NCBI GenBank assembly: GCA_013433145.1
Contig: CM024172.1
Location: 3,915,213 to 3,979,212 of the forward strand
DNA from: Ascaris suum
Lineage: Eukaryota; Nematoda; Chromadorea; Rhabditida; Ascarididae
Direction: 5' to 3'
DNA length: 64,000 nt
Position numbers and translations under genes: made by a program. The notes below the pieces were generated by a model, which saw only the letters and a list, made by a program, of their open reading frames with translations, was not told the DNA's origin and did not search any database. Positions 12,297 to 25,516 of the stretch are shown here, in pieces (positions within the stretch are counted from its first letter, which is position 1; every line of letters starts with the position of its first letter).

Positions 12297-15200
12297 AGCT
12301 TATTATACACTATAGTTGAAGTTACGAAGCTTGATGCATATGACATAGACGAGTGACGACCTCCTGACCATAATTCTTGTAGGTCTATCAGTTTTGAAAG
12401 GAATTATAGATATGCTAAAAAATGCGCATCCATCGAGCGAACCAGTTAAGGTGGTGCTCTCATCCCGTACGTTTTATTTGCGGATAACTTGCAGAAGCCG
12501 CAAGTTCGGTGGGCTGAATACAAATGCGCATATCAGTTTCTCTGGCGCGATTTTCCATTCGTTTTATATGAGCGATCTGCACAATACCTTTCCGCTGTAA
12601 GGTCCTAGCTTCTTGTACTGAACTTTAGGAATAACGAGCACCGTCACTGCATTCCTTCCAGCGTTAGCTTTTCAGAAACATTACATCTGCCAACATCATC
12701 AACTACTTCTTTCTTGAGATATCTATAGAAAGCGTGTATTTTGCTTTATCAAAAACACTGAAGTGTGCATTCTTCACATCGGCATGATGGTTACCTCATA
12801 TAAGCTGTCGTGAACGATAGCAACAAATTATTGAAGAATAGACAAATGGAATCTACGTTGGACTCATCTATACAGAATGGTTTTCAACAAGTAAAAGTTT
12901 TTGCTTCATCGATGGGACAAGCATATCAAAACCTCCTTGGAATATCAAAAAAGTTAGGAACCCAGAAGGAGGTCATCAGGGTCGACATTGCCATCATCAA
13001 GGCGAAATGCTCTTCTTACATTTCTGCTTTTCACTTTTGCCTCGCAAGAGTATTTTACCGGTTACCGAACATTTTACTCGCATGGCTATAATCTCTTAGG
13101 GTTATAACGTTCGCAAATAAAAAAGACATTGTTGAGGACTCAAGTTGCAATTTTATTGTTTTTTGAAACGAGAATGTCGCGAAAGTCCCGTAGTGAAGGA
13201 AAAGATTTGAGGAATCTTACGGAAGTTTTAACACATATCACACTAATGACGCTGTGAGTTTTCACTTATAACTCGCTTGCCTAAAAATATAAAACAAACC
13301 TGAAGCACTTGAAGTTTGCGATCACAACCCGAAGCTTTAAAAGCGAATGATTCATACATGAATTCAGTGAGCGATTGTGCGTGATGGATGCTGATGGCGC
13401 ACTAAATAGAATTAAACTACTCCCTGGCGTATTTTTCCGCCATTTTCTTCCCATCCTGAATGTTGGGAGCAGAATTATCCTCTCTCACCATCTCTATTTG
13501 CAACTCTATTCGTGCGTTGTGCGTCTCAAATGTAAGGGCATTGACTTGGTCACTTTGTGCTCTAAAAAATGCGATTGGAGTTTTTCTCGCATTATGTTTG
13601 TCAATTGTTAAATAGAGGGAAATCGGGCAGATGTTTCCGCTCCGTCTTAAGTCTTCATCTGTCCCATTTTGGAAGCAGCATGGCGTTACTCGCGTTCAAT
13701 ACGACCTCTTGATTGCGACGGAAACATCTGCTCGAGTAAGCTTCACGAGCACTTCCCATTCCATTCCTAGTAGTTTCGAAACCTTTTTTCTATATCACTC
13801 ATTACTCTATACTGCTAAGCAACAAACTAATCAAATTTCTCGCTCGTGTTGATCACAAATGCCCCATTTCTTTTGCTTTGAATAGCGTAAAAGAACGCAT
13901 TTGACAGGCAAGGAAGCAATGTCGTTTTTTTTCGCTTTCAATGAAACCTCTTAACGACGCTTTTATTGACCATAAATTTTGTGTCACATATCGCGTCAAC
14001 GAGTCACTGGACACACTCTCGCGCTCGATTTGTGGCCCTCTTTTTTTGCCTCCACGTTTGCGGGGTGCGTCATTTCTGCTTCGCATCAATCGTACTCCTT
14101 GCATTGCTCTTGCCGGTTCATCTCTCTGCATCCGGCATGCCGGTCGACTATCTCTCAAGAGGCGAGCATCTCTCGTTGGTTGTTGCTTGAGGCCCTGAGA
14201 TGATCGCATCCACGACCGACTGACCTATGCCGGTGTGTTCAGCTCGTCGAGGGCATTCGGTGGCGCGGTCGACATGTGTGCCGTCCTGCTCGAGGATCGC
14301 TACCTATCACATTCTCACTTCACAAATGATCAAATGTTTCTTTGTGTTCGTTGGGTGCACTCCGAGCGTTCCCTTCTTTTATTGCAAATGTGAAGTGCAA
14401 AAGCTTTCGATTATGCCGAATGGAACTTTTGAATGCTAACTTGAAAGGTGCAGAATTAATTGTATACTCGAACAGGTGAAATATTTGACTTTTTGCAATG
14501 CGAATGGGTTATCTCTCGTTATTCTACGCAATAATTTCCTATCATTATCCGTCGTTACGGACCCCAAAGGTTGTAGGATCATCGAAACGAATGTTGTGCT
14601 GTTCTTCTTGTTCCCTCATTTCAAATTTGATGTCTTCAATGAACAATGAAATCGAACGCAATCATTGGTGAAAGCTTGCTGGTCCAAATCAGACCTTATA
14701 TTCGATCACTTTCCCAGAATATAAGGAACGAAAACTTTTAATTTCAGTTCATGACATTGAAAGATAGCATAATTTGGGGGGCGTTACTGTTCACCTCTAT
14801 TTGCGATCCTCATGAGTCAGACTTCTTTCGAATTTCTCTTTCCATTTACATCACCTAATTTTGTTGAATTGAAGTCTTTTCCTGCTCAGCCGATTGTAGT
14901 ATAAACAGGGCATTTTTTCTGGAATTAGTCTGAATCTCTCAGTTCGCTTTGTTCTTATTTGAATGAAGACCAAGGGGTTCATCGAAAGGGAAGAGAGGCA
15001 GTAGGCAGTGAATCATCGCATTTGATTGTCTTTATGCGTGGACTCCTGCGCTGCCGTTTTGCACCCCCTTCGCTGCAGCTGACTTAGCAGCATTGCTGTG
15101 CGCTGTGCCCTCGTAACCGGAATTGTGCACAGGCACACGTTTCTTCGATCAGATTTCATTGCGTGAAACCCAGATTTGTTGTTCCGACAGCTCAAAATGT

Positions 15201-18200
15201 CTCCTATAAGTCAAGTAAAGAAGCGCATGAACATATGCTTTATAGAGGGCACATATCAAATTGCATTGGTATTTCAAAACTGCGACAATCTTTGGGCCTT
15301 CACTTTGGTTTTGTTTTTATCACTGAGGTACTTATTTATCAAAAATGCGTTAGGATATTTCCACTTTTGTTATTTTCTGCCGGCTCCGGTCCTGCTCCTG
15401 AAAAATTTGCCAATGCAACTCTTTTTTATGTTTTGCGTATAGTGTAGATAGAGAGCTGTACAGTTGTGCGAATCTTTTAGAGGGGAATAGCGGAACGGAA
15501 TAAGATCCTCATTCTTCTTTCTTTACTTCCCAGAATACATACCCTTTTTCCACCAGATTATCTCTGTGTATACGTTATTATGACCAGATATATATCTGTT
15601 AGAGTCTATAGCAGCTGCATGATTTAAAAGTACATACTGATGGTATCTAAGTGTGGGCGTATATTATAACATAGAAAGGAGTCAGCGTTAACTTTTCTTG
15701 ATAGCCGAGGAAACTGCTTGTCTCAGCAGTCGCCGTAGTAATAACTCTCATATTAACCCCTAAGTTTGACGGCTTGATGAGTGCGTTTTCGATGCCAATT
15801 TTATTCGCAGTTCCTAGCTTGTTGAATAATGTCTTGAAATATTTTGCGGCGGACAAATCCATTGCTGATATTTAATGCCTCAAAAAACTGCTTGACGAGT
15901 TTTCCCTCAAATGTATGAATATTTTCCTCTAACGATTAAAAATGGTTGATGGCGATGGTTGTAGGGTTTATACGAAAGAAAAGAGAGAGACGGAAGTAAA
16001 AATCTCTGTACTTTCCGCATAATTTTCTTACTTCATGGTGTCTGAAAGTTGTTTCCTGTTGCTGCATTCCCCGTTTATTCGCACATAATGCTCTCTGTTC
16101 ATCTGATCGAGCTGTTATAATCTAGCATTATTCCGGCACTTATTTCTGCATTATTGCGATTGGAATATGCATAACTCATTTTCATTTGTCACATTTAGTC
16201 AAATTTCTCGACGCTTTCACTATAAAGTGAGTGTTGGATTTTGTTGATATCATTTTTATATCCTGGAAGTGTAATCCGCATAGCAATTTTTAGACAGCAC
16301 TGTTCACTAAAATCTTTGATGTGTTCTTGCTTCTGTGTTTTTCATTCACGAGGAAAGTGAGGAAAGAAGGGAATATTTTTGTGTTTATTATAGCAATGAA
16401 GAAAAGCAGCAATTCTACTAAATTTACGTCTTTACATCTGTGGATTTAGCTGGATTCAATATAACATTTCCGTAAACATAGTTGAGAGGCGTTTTTTTTT
16501 TCAACCTTTTTTTGAACGGTTTATCCATTGTTAGCTTGCTCAAGCCCAACTTTTAACACGCGCATCTCCTTTTATTAAGATTTTCCACAGTTCTCTTTGT
16601 TCATTGTGAATTCTATAGGTGTCGAAACTGATGCAAATGCATAGATTTTGACGCTCAAAAGTGATGAATCCATTCAATTTGTGAATGCCTTCATAAATTT
16701 GATTCAACATACTAGGCTGTCATATGCTTATCTAAAATCTTAGTATCACTTTTTATGCTTCGTGTTGAAATTGCAATTCTCCCCAACAAAAGATTTTAAT
16801 TTCACTAGGCTTGCCGATGAAATAAAATTTCGTGCACTGAATCTGTGAAACAACTGATCACATTCTTGTTTGTCATTCGCGGCGATCGGCGATTATGGTT
16901 TATATGCCATCTCTTTGGCGTTAAATTCCTTTAAAATACCACTCACATGTATTTTTTAATTTCCTTTGAAATATTCAACCAACGAGTAATCATCCCTGTA
17001 TATGCAACACCTATTTATTAGAGTATGACGCATAGAAAATGGTTAAAGTGTAGTCTAAGAATCTGGGAATATGAGGTGAGAGCCCTAACTTGGCGAGAGG
17101 GGTGGGGACGGGGGGATGCTAAAGGGAGCAGCGCTAAACTGTGATGAAGATGCATGGATTGTTCGTATTGCCAACATTTTCTCTCTCAGTCGTATTATCC
17201 GCCAGACTGTTTTTGTCATTATTATAACCTTATGGGAGTCGTCGCACAACTTTTCAGTGTCTGGTGTTTGGTTTCTCACCTGAAATAGACCTGAAATTGT
17301 TTTTAATGAAGGCTTCTTTCTCAATCGTTTAACATTTTAATCGGCAAGTGCCAATATTTTGCACAAATTGTGATCTGTTGAGGGCGATGAAAGTCCATGT
17401 AGGAAGCAGGCATCATCGTCATCAGTAAACTGCTAAATGGGAATTGAAGGTAACAACGAAAAAAAGACCACCTGCATTGCAAGGGAATTGAATTGCTGCT
17501 GTTTGCAGTTGCTCTTTCTAACAACATTTATGGGCGTCATCTTTTACAACTTTCAAGCTTCGTTCGCGCTTTACTCTACCTGAGAGAGTCGTATGTGTGC
17601 CATTAAATCATGACTGTAGTCGGCGTTTCCTGTGATGCCAAAAATGCGCGCACGGGGGTCAGCTTGATAATTTCTCTTTTCGTCAGTTTCTTTACCAAGT
17701 TTGAGGATGACATTTGTAGTGTCCGATTGTTGAGTATTGATGACAGAGTTATCCAGAGTCTCAGAATATTGGGTCCGGAAGAGAAGTGCGGAGTCGTTTC
17801 CTAATTGCTTAAATTAAACTCCATTTATGCTCGCTAAAAAATTCAATAAGAGGAATCGCTTTATCAATCGGGTTGTGACGTGAACGTGTTACAACGTGCA
17901 ACTGGTGAGCATGAACAATCATGATCGCTGCTTTGCTGTGCACATTTGAGTTTTTCCTTTCGATCCTTGCATTCGCTGCATGGTTTTTGCGTCACTCCAC
18001 TATTCTCAGCGGTATTTCTTGTGGCATTTGCATTGGCCGTCCATTTATTTAACATATGCGTGGCGACAAATTCCCTCATTCTCCTCTTCTGTCTCCTCCT
18101 CCCTTCCCCTCCCCTCTCTCCCTCATTCAACATTTATGCCTTTTGCAGCAGTTGAAGTCTTGAATGAGAGAGGTTATTTCAAAAGTCGCAACAATATACG

Positions 18201-18765
18201 TGTATTAAAATGCTGTTAGGTTTTGGTTGCATGATTGCAATTCGTCTGATTCGCGTCACAAATACCGTTCTCATGTGCAGTTTCTTGTTTGCTTTTTCCC
18301 ATCTTGACAGTTTTTCCTCTCCTTAAGTGGCGTTCAGTTTTTCGTAGTCTTGCAACGAACATTAAACCGGAAAAGTATTTGACATCAATGACAAAATAAT
18401 CATTGTTGGCAGTTTTTGATCTGTTTGCGAAGTGATTTGTGAAAAGCACCCTATGATTAGCACATATTGTACGTATTTGTTCGCCACGGTCGTTCGCTGA
18501 TTGATAATATCTGTGTACTAGAACTGATGAGTTATCTAGGCTAGGATTTAGGCTTAGATGAGAGTTATTGGTGCGCCTTTCTTGAAGCTCGCATTCGATG
18601 GAATAAAGCCATAAATGGCCAACATGCACGAGTGCTTTTGTGGTGTTGTTATATGCACAATCGAAGTACGGCTTTTTGCATTGAATATCGTAAGAAAAAC
18701 GAAAAGCAATCGATCAGTCGCAAAAACGCATTTCTTTAGCGAACCAAGATGTCAGACTTGACTCA

Positions 18766-18774
18766 AGAGAGAGT

Positions 18775-18806
<32 letters not shown>

Positions 18807-18833
18807 AAGAAAGAAAGAAAGAGGGAGAGAGAA
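18766..18833. repeat. Purine (GA/GAAA) microsatellite
   Basis: A 68-base pure-purine stretch, except for one T, composed of GA and GAAA units. Confidence 0.9.
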
Positions 18834-18919
18834 ATGCACCGAAAGCGAAAAATGGAGCTTTCGAGCAAGTGTGAAAGTAGATATAGCGCCTTTTGAGGTT
18901 ATGCCATTAAACAACACAA

Positions 18920-18930
18920 GGGGGGGGGGG
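18920..18930 (+). repeat. G tract, 11 bases
   Basis: Uninterrupted G run about 90 bases after the purine microsatellite. Confidence 0.95.
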
Positions 18931-19090
18931 CTTACATTATTCAAGGAGAAATATTCTAACAATGCTTCTAGTGATTAAACCACATTCCCGGAAGAATCCG
19001 TTGTTAAATGTCTGATACGGTGCACTTTCAGCCCGTTATCAAATGGAGATGTAGGCAAATTCGCAACAGTAATCAGGTTTTTATTGGTGA

Positions 19091-19190
19091 GGGAGAAGAA
19101 GGGGGCTACTTGCTTGGGAGAAGAGGGGGGCTACTTGTTTGGGAGAAGAGGGGGGCTACTTGCTTGGGGGAAGAGGGGGGCTACTTGCTT
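19091..19190. repeat. Minisatellite, 25-bp unit x 4
   Basis: Exactly four head-to-tail copies of a G-rich 25-mer (gggagaagagggggg followed by ctacttgctt), differing by one or two substitutions and with no length changes. The unit length is not a multiple of three and the array is not in a gene. Confidence 0.95.
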
Positions 19191-20664
19191 TAGTGGCTGA
19201 AAGTTGAAGCTTGTTGAGATTTTGAGGAAACTATACGGGAGGTGATATTGATCAGTTGAGTTTTTATCAGCACTGCTATGTTTCGCGTATTGTTTTATTG
19301 TGAAAAACGAATGTTTTGCTAAAAGTTCATAAAGGTTTTGAAAATTCTCTTAGTCAAGTTAAAGGGGAAAGGAGAAGAGCGAAAGGGTGACGTTTCAATC
19401 CTTTAATCCCCCTCATCCCTCCCCTCCATCCCCCGCTCTCCCTCAAGTCCTTATACTTATGTCTAAAGCTGCTTACGAAATGGTTGTCGAACCTTGTCGT
19501 ACTGAAATCTCTTCTGAAATTATTCCCTGTCCAATTAGCTGCTTCGGCTAGTTGATGTGAGGGAGAAAGTCTCCAGTGTTCTAAAATCCTGTTCGGAGTC
19601 GATTTGCTTTGTTCGACGTCAAGGGCCAGTGCTTTCATGTACGACCATACTTTTTTCGCCAATAGACGATGGCTAAGCGGCTATCTCTTTATGTATTCAC
19701 AGGTTGGCGACATGAAGGCGCCATCGGAATCGCTTTTTAGTTTCGAAATACGAGTCGTTATCAGGCACGAGGGCAACTTCTCCATGTCGATGCCTTCTTT
19801 TCACCGGACGAGGTGCCTCACTATGCGTGCATCTAGCCGTCTCTGCTCTTCGTTTTGGATTTGCATTTGCACTTTCTCTCTTTGAAGCACTTTCTCGTCG
19901 ATGGATTGTCGCCACTCTTAAAAGATTTGCATGTTAAATTGCTTTGTAAATCTCACCTATTTAGCACGTTTTGCTTTTTTCCGCGTTGTTGCATTATAGT
20001 GTAAAACACAGAACAGAGTGTCTCTTCACGTTCCATCCAAACATTTTTTTCGCAGCGAAGGAAAAATTCTTGAGAAGTTCGGAGAGTCAGATTCGCCAAT
20101 TTCCAAAAAAAGTTGTATGATTTCTGTTGCTTCTCTTTCAGAATGTGTTTTCCTGAATGAGGGTTATCATTCTTATGCTCGATGATATTATGTTGTTCTG
20201 TGTAAAAGGATACGGTAACGGCATGATTTAAGGTACTGAAGAAGAGTTAAATATATGGTTTGGTGTTGGTAGTGCTCCTAGATGATATTTGTATATACTT
20301 CATAGTGCTATAATGAGTAATTCTGTTGGATGAAATGGATTGCAAAGCGGCCTATTGAGTTCGTTTACACAGTGTGAGTTTTTTTATGGGGCGCCGTATG
20401 CGCACGCGACCTTACATTTGAGGGCGCCATCGCCGAACCACTTTGTCAAATCAAAGTTGCCTCTTAACTGTCAACCAGCGTGCCCTATACCTGACTGCAC
20501 TGTCAACAGGTTTTCAAAAGTTGACATACTGTCTTGTTGTGCTGAATGAGCATTGCGTTCCACTCGTTTTGCTTATTATTTGGTCATCGCCGTTCAAGTG
20601 TGCTTTCTTTTCGTTGATTGCAGCAGACAACTTTCTCACTGACCACTGCTCGCTTTATAACTCT

Positions 20665-20704
20665 CATTACGACTCATAAATGTCGTAATGACACTTATGA
20701 GTCG
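20665..20704. repeat. Two interlocked short palindromes
   Basis: Arms cattacgac/gtcgtaatg (9 bp, 20665-20673 and 20682-20690) and cgactcataa/ttatgagtcg (10 bp, 20670-20679 and 20695-20704) share bases, so the two hairpins exclude each other. Confidence 0.8.
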
Positions 20705-23700
20705 CACTTATATGTCTTTTCGAGGAGGGGAATGTCTTCTGCCTTTTTTTAAAGACTGCCTTGTTTTGTCTGTGTTTTACTTGCCGTATTTTAAAGGTTT
20801 CCATACTTGCTGGTTTTGCAACATTTGCCGTATATTTGATAGCCCAAATTGAACGAAACAGATGGAACTAGTATATCCTTTTATTGTTGAAATGCTTGAG
20901 GTTATCCAACCGAGGCCTTTCGCTTGAAGGGATCTTCACTTTCACTACACTCCCATAGGAAATTCACCTTCAAGAAAAATGCTGTCATTTTGATTTCAAA
21001 GCAAAGAGCATTTACGTATAATCGTGTCCTCTTTCGTTGTCATAATCGTTCAGGTGTTTTCTTTAAAAGCAGCCAAAATTGCAAATGTTGATGAGAAAAA
21101 GAAACTGGACACATTCCATCGGAAGTTCTTATTCGAGCTTTTAAAAAATTTCTCATGGCAAACGAGGTTGAGGGTGAAATCGCTCCGAAAAGACTCTGCT
21201 CGGAAATTTGCAATTTGCAGACAAAATCTTGCAGAATCATTTCAACATTTTCTATGTATCGTAACCCACAGCAGTGTCTCATTGCTATTTGTTCATGCTG
21301 ATAAACAAACGATTCATCTCGCACTTTTTGTTTGCTCGAATGCTGCTGCAGACGTCGAATCTACATTCATTGATATTAGCTGCTATCGCTTTCTTTTATT
21401 GCTCGCTAATGTTTTAATGAATATTTAGCGACGCTTCGTTTAACTATCTATAATGTAACAGAAATCGAATCGGTACGAAGATAACAGTTTTTTTTTTTTG
21501 CCCACAAGATTTGTCGTTTCAGCTATATATACCCGATTGAATGCACTGGAGTTTGAAGTGCACAAAAAATAGTACAGAAGGAATGACTAGACGGAATCTT
21601 TTCTCAAATGCCATTCAAAAAATGTGCTCTTTTTCAATGCATTCTAGTTTTAGCCATTCAGGCTGCTCTACCACTTGTTACCGTTGTGATGGCGTTATAT
21701 TTGAATGGGTTACTGTAGAGTTTGATTCAATATTATTGCTGTGAGCGGTGGATTGTGCATCGTATCGGATAAAGTGGAGAATAGAATTGAATCAAATAAG
21801 GTGATGAAGATTAGCGCAAGGCTCGCGCTAAAGCTACTTGCCATGCGTAGCGTAATTACGTCTATGATGTTTAAGTGCATCCTCATGGCACCCTTGCTAT
21901 AATGAGTCTCCCCTCTACTCATTGTTCGCTAGTGCACTACAAATGAATCATTCACTCCAGCTTCCATTTCTTTGTTTAACCACCTGGAACTACTTCCGGA
22001 AAGGAAAAGAGAGAGCTACCTGTGGACCGATTACTCGAGAATTAATACTCCTAGTGGAGAAGTGCTTCAAGAGGACTGAGACGAAATACGTTTTTTCATT
22101 CTTAGACATTTACACGTCGCTGCGGGAAATGAACGACCGTTGAGCATGAACACTGAACAGATTGAACGCTACTGTCGGGTCGAATAATCTCAAGCAGAGA
22201 GGGTGCTCAAGTTTTCAGCGACATGACCAGTAAATATGTGCAATATGGGGATTGATTCTGTATAGGGCGATGCATATGACATACTTTTTGCAATTCAGGC
22301 TACAGGTCCTACCCAAATCTTTTTCTTAATTTGGAGCCGGAAAATCTTAAATGATGCTGTCAGTAAAAAAAGCCCGAATTTTAAACTATCGTTACCTTCA
22401 GAGCTAGCAATTTGTCTGTTAGAATGTCACAGTTCAGCGTTTCCAGAGAGCTCCTGTATTTAAAAAAAAAAAAATTGCTCTGATCGGAAACAGAGAGCGA
22501 TAAACAGACGGGGAGCGTAATGCATTTTGCATTTGATGCAAAGACGCATCGACAACGATTAGCGTATGCTGAACAAAGAATAAACCCGTCTACTTAATTA
22601 CTTCGACTCGATGAGGCGTTAAGCGTGTTGGTGAAATCGATGAGTGCAACGCAAACACAAATCGCATTGAAGGAAGTGAAGGCGATTGCTGAAAACAGCC
22701 GAAATTGATGTTGTTGATGTGTTGCATAGGAAAAATGCGCAGCATGTTTGCGCCTTAAAGACGTCTATAAAGCTTCTTTAATGCAGTCGCGTGCAATAAA
22801 TCTTTGAGTAGTAAAAGTGACATTCAAATTTCATGTATGAGATAATTTACATTTAACGGTTTCCTATTCTTAAATATTAGCTCATTTAACTGCTGTTTTC
22901 ATCTACGATTTACTCACGTAAGCAGTATTAGTATTTATTCCATCATAATTTCTTTCTTTCTCGTAGATTTCATGAAATATTTACAATGAAGTCGCCGAAC
23001 GATCTCAAATTTTGCAGTTTTTTAAAGTTGTTTGCGAAAAAATATACCACTTTCTTGTTGTAATTAGCATCGAGCATCGATTTCGTAGTTAAATTTTGGC
23101 CAATAGTGATGCTGAATTTCCTGTGATTTCAAGGCAAAAGCAGTGGATCTGCATATAAGTCGGCAGTAGTGGATAACCGGCTCCTAGAGGAATATTTGAT
23201 CTTGCTTTGCTAATTGTTTTAGTCGTTGGAGCGTGATTTTGCTCGAATTTTTGTCATATTCGATTTGGCGTTGCACCTTCTAGTTCACCTTGCGAACACG
23301 TTTTGCTTCAATTTCGTGTGGTACCACTTTTCCAGTCGCTATTTCTGTTATACTCTTTACGCTTTTTTCTTCATCGGAATGGTATCGCCTTTTTCTCTAT
23401 TGCTCCTTCCCCGCCATCATGATCGCCTTATTTAGCAATGAGGAAGCATTACTCACTATGTTGGCTTGTATGCCTGGAATCTTCACTCAGGCTTTATGCA
23501 CGTTGTTGAGTTCAGGAATCGTTCGCATTTTTAAAGTGATACTGGTGGGTGATAACTTCCCGCATTTCGTTTCCGATAATGTACTGTGTGGTCCGGTTTG
23601 GCAGCAAACGATGCACTTTACTGGTCAGCGGGGTATCCTACATGACGTGACCCTTTGTATCGCGCAACTTATGCTTGCAACTCCGTTTGTAGCATTGGTT

Positions 23701-25489
23701 GCAGTTGAAATTCTCGTTGGTTGTTTGAATTTCGGGCGATTCCTACGGCATTTTATGCAATCGAATCGTTTTTTCTCCTCCTTTACAATTATTACATTTT
23801 CCAGCGTTGTCTTCTTCCAGAATCAGGGAGCAAAATGGGCGCAAAGTGTCTAGTGGAATCTCTGATATTATTATTATTATGTTGTTTCAAAAAAGTCTCC
23901 GATTCCGGTCAGGAATCATCGTCTTTCGCTAATCCGCTCACACCAACGGATATGGGCATATTTAAAGAGAGTAGTGTTTATGGCGGCTTTTGCCGCTCAT
24001 TGCTTTGTTGAATATATACAGCCAGGTAGACGTTTTTTTTCCTGTCACTGGTTACGACTATAAAGTGGGAAGTGGTTTTAGCATTTATTTTCGTCAATCT
24101 GTTCGCAACCAAGCTCGCTTTGGAGACGTCTCGTTCGTCTCATTCAGCGATCAGCTATCATCGGAGCTGGTGCTGCAAATTAGGCGTTTTTCTTCTCTTT
24201 CTTTTGTCGTCACTGCATTCGTTGCTGCATCTTTGCTCTCAACTTGTTCGGCTTTACTATCTCTATCATCTGAGCAACGAATAAACTTTTATATTGGAAA
24301 CCTATAAGACAGGTGATCGATCACAACGTCGATATTGGCAATGCTTCTTGAGGCATTTGTCTATCTTAACTGAAAAACAGAAGCATGCCTTGCTGAATAT
24401 AAAATTGCACATATGGCCACACTCAGTCATTAAAAGATGCAAATTTTACGGATGGCTTCTTACGTTAATGGGAATGTTTTTGGCCTCCAATAAAGCTCAA
24501 TTATGAGATTCTTCAACGAGTCTTGTAGGTGCTTGCCTCTCGACTTGAAAATTAACCTGGCGACGTTAAGGAGTGAAATAATTGCAGAGGTGTCATTTGC
24601 AAGATGAAGCCATTGCAGAAACGTTGCAAAGCGACTCACAGAAACTACCCATGTAAACATCGAATGAGTGCAGTGCAAAATGGAGTGATGCAATAAAACT
24701 TTTATTGAGGTGCTCGATCAGCTGTTCTTCGAAAATCGTTTCGTTGTTAATGCGCTCCATTAGGGGAACGATTTCGCTCTCTGGAGGGGAAATGCTGAAG
24801 TTGGTGTTGAGCATTAGCACGCGATACGAGCATTCAAGCGGAATCACTCTCCACATCATCAGAGGCGCTCATTTCCTCTTCGCCAATGGACTCCTCATGT
24901 CATCATGAATTCCCTTAGAAAAGAATAGCGCAGCCACTTCATCGATGTTTTCGTGATTACAAACACCATGCTTCACCTCCAATCTCCCATAATGTTCATG
25001 GTTAAACAAGTAACAACTTTGCTAAAATTGAACCAACCTTCTGCATCTCTGAATTTCCACGAGCAAGTTAGTTAAAAGCAAACTCGTGCATTCCCGTTAT
25101 TTACTAGCCTTCCTTTAAAATCTTCCGATGTGACTGCATATCTCGAGAACTGTGATACTTCCCTCAAGAGGAAGGATACTTTCTCTGGAAAGAGCCGAAG
25201 CTTGCATTTCATCTCTTCACAAGTTGGAAGAATTATGTGTGGCATCCGAGTGCTGCTGCACCTAATGTTTTAAGAATTCAACTAGAGCAACGTCGAATTA
25301 ATAGTGACGTCTTGAATGCTGAATTAGGACTACGCTTGAAGGGGGTGTTTCTGAGAACAAGTCGATTTCGGTGGCGCATTTTTAATCCTTCAAGAAGAGA
25401 TCGGTTACAACAAAAAAGGCAACCTAATCTGGAATCAGATCGCGCGTTGTGCTGTGCGCAAAAATTTCGAAGAGTGGGGAAGCAGTAGT

Positions 25490-25516
25490 GACGCGTAGCA
25501 AGCTTTGCTACGCGTC
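25490..25516. repeat. Perfect 12-bp hairpin with 3-base loop
   Basis: Arm gacgcgtagcaa, loop gct, perfect complementary arm. GC-rich against an AT-rich background. No downstream T run, so not an obvious terminator. Confidence 0.8.

Noticed and set aside
13853..14209. Region open in three + frames and one - frame.
   Set aside because: Simultaneous openness in four frames reflects locally low stop density in a GC-richer patch, with no motif in any frame.
19354..19915. Two adjacent - strand ORFs (102 and 72 codons).
   Set aside because: I could not join them with credible splice sites and neither has a recognisable motif.
21024..21428. 134-codon + ORF.
   Set aside because: No ATG near its start, no domain, no convincing splice context.
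23290..23853. Longest ORF of the window outside plexin (187 codons, hydrophobic, + strand).
   Set aside because: Starts at a non-ATG codon, no recognised receptor or transporter pattern, and an ORF of this length is within chance expectation for 64 kb at this stop-codon density; T-rich DNA gives hydrophobic products by default.
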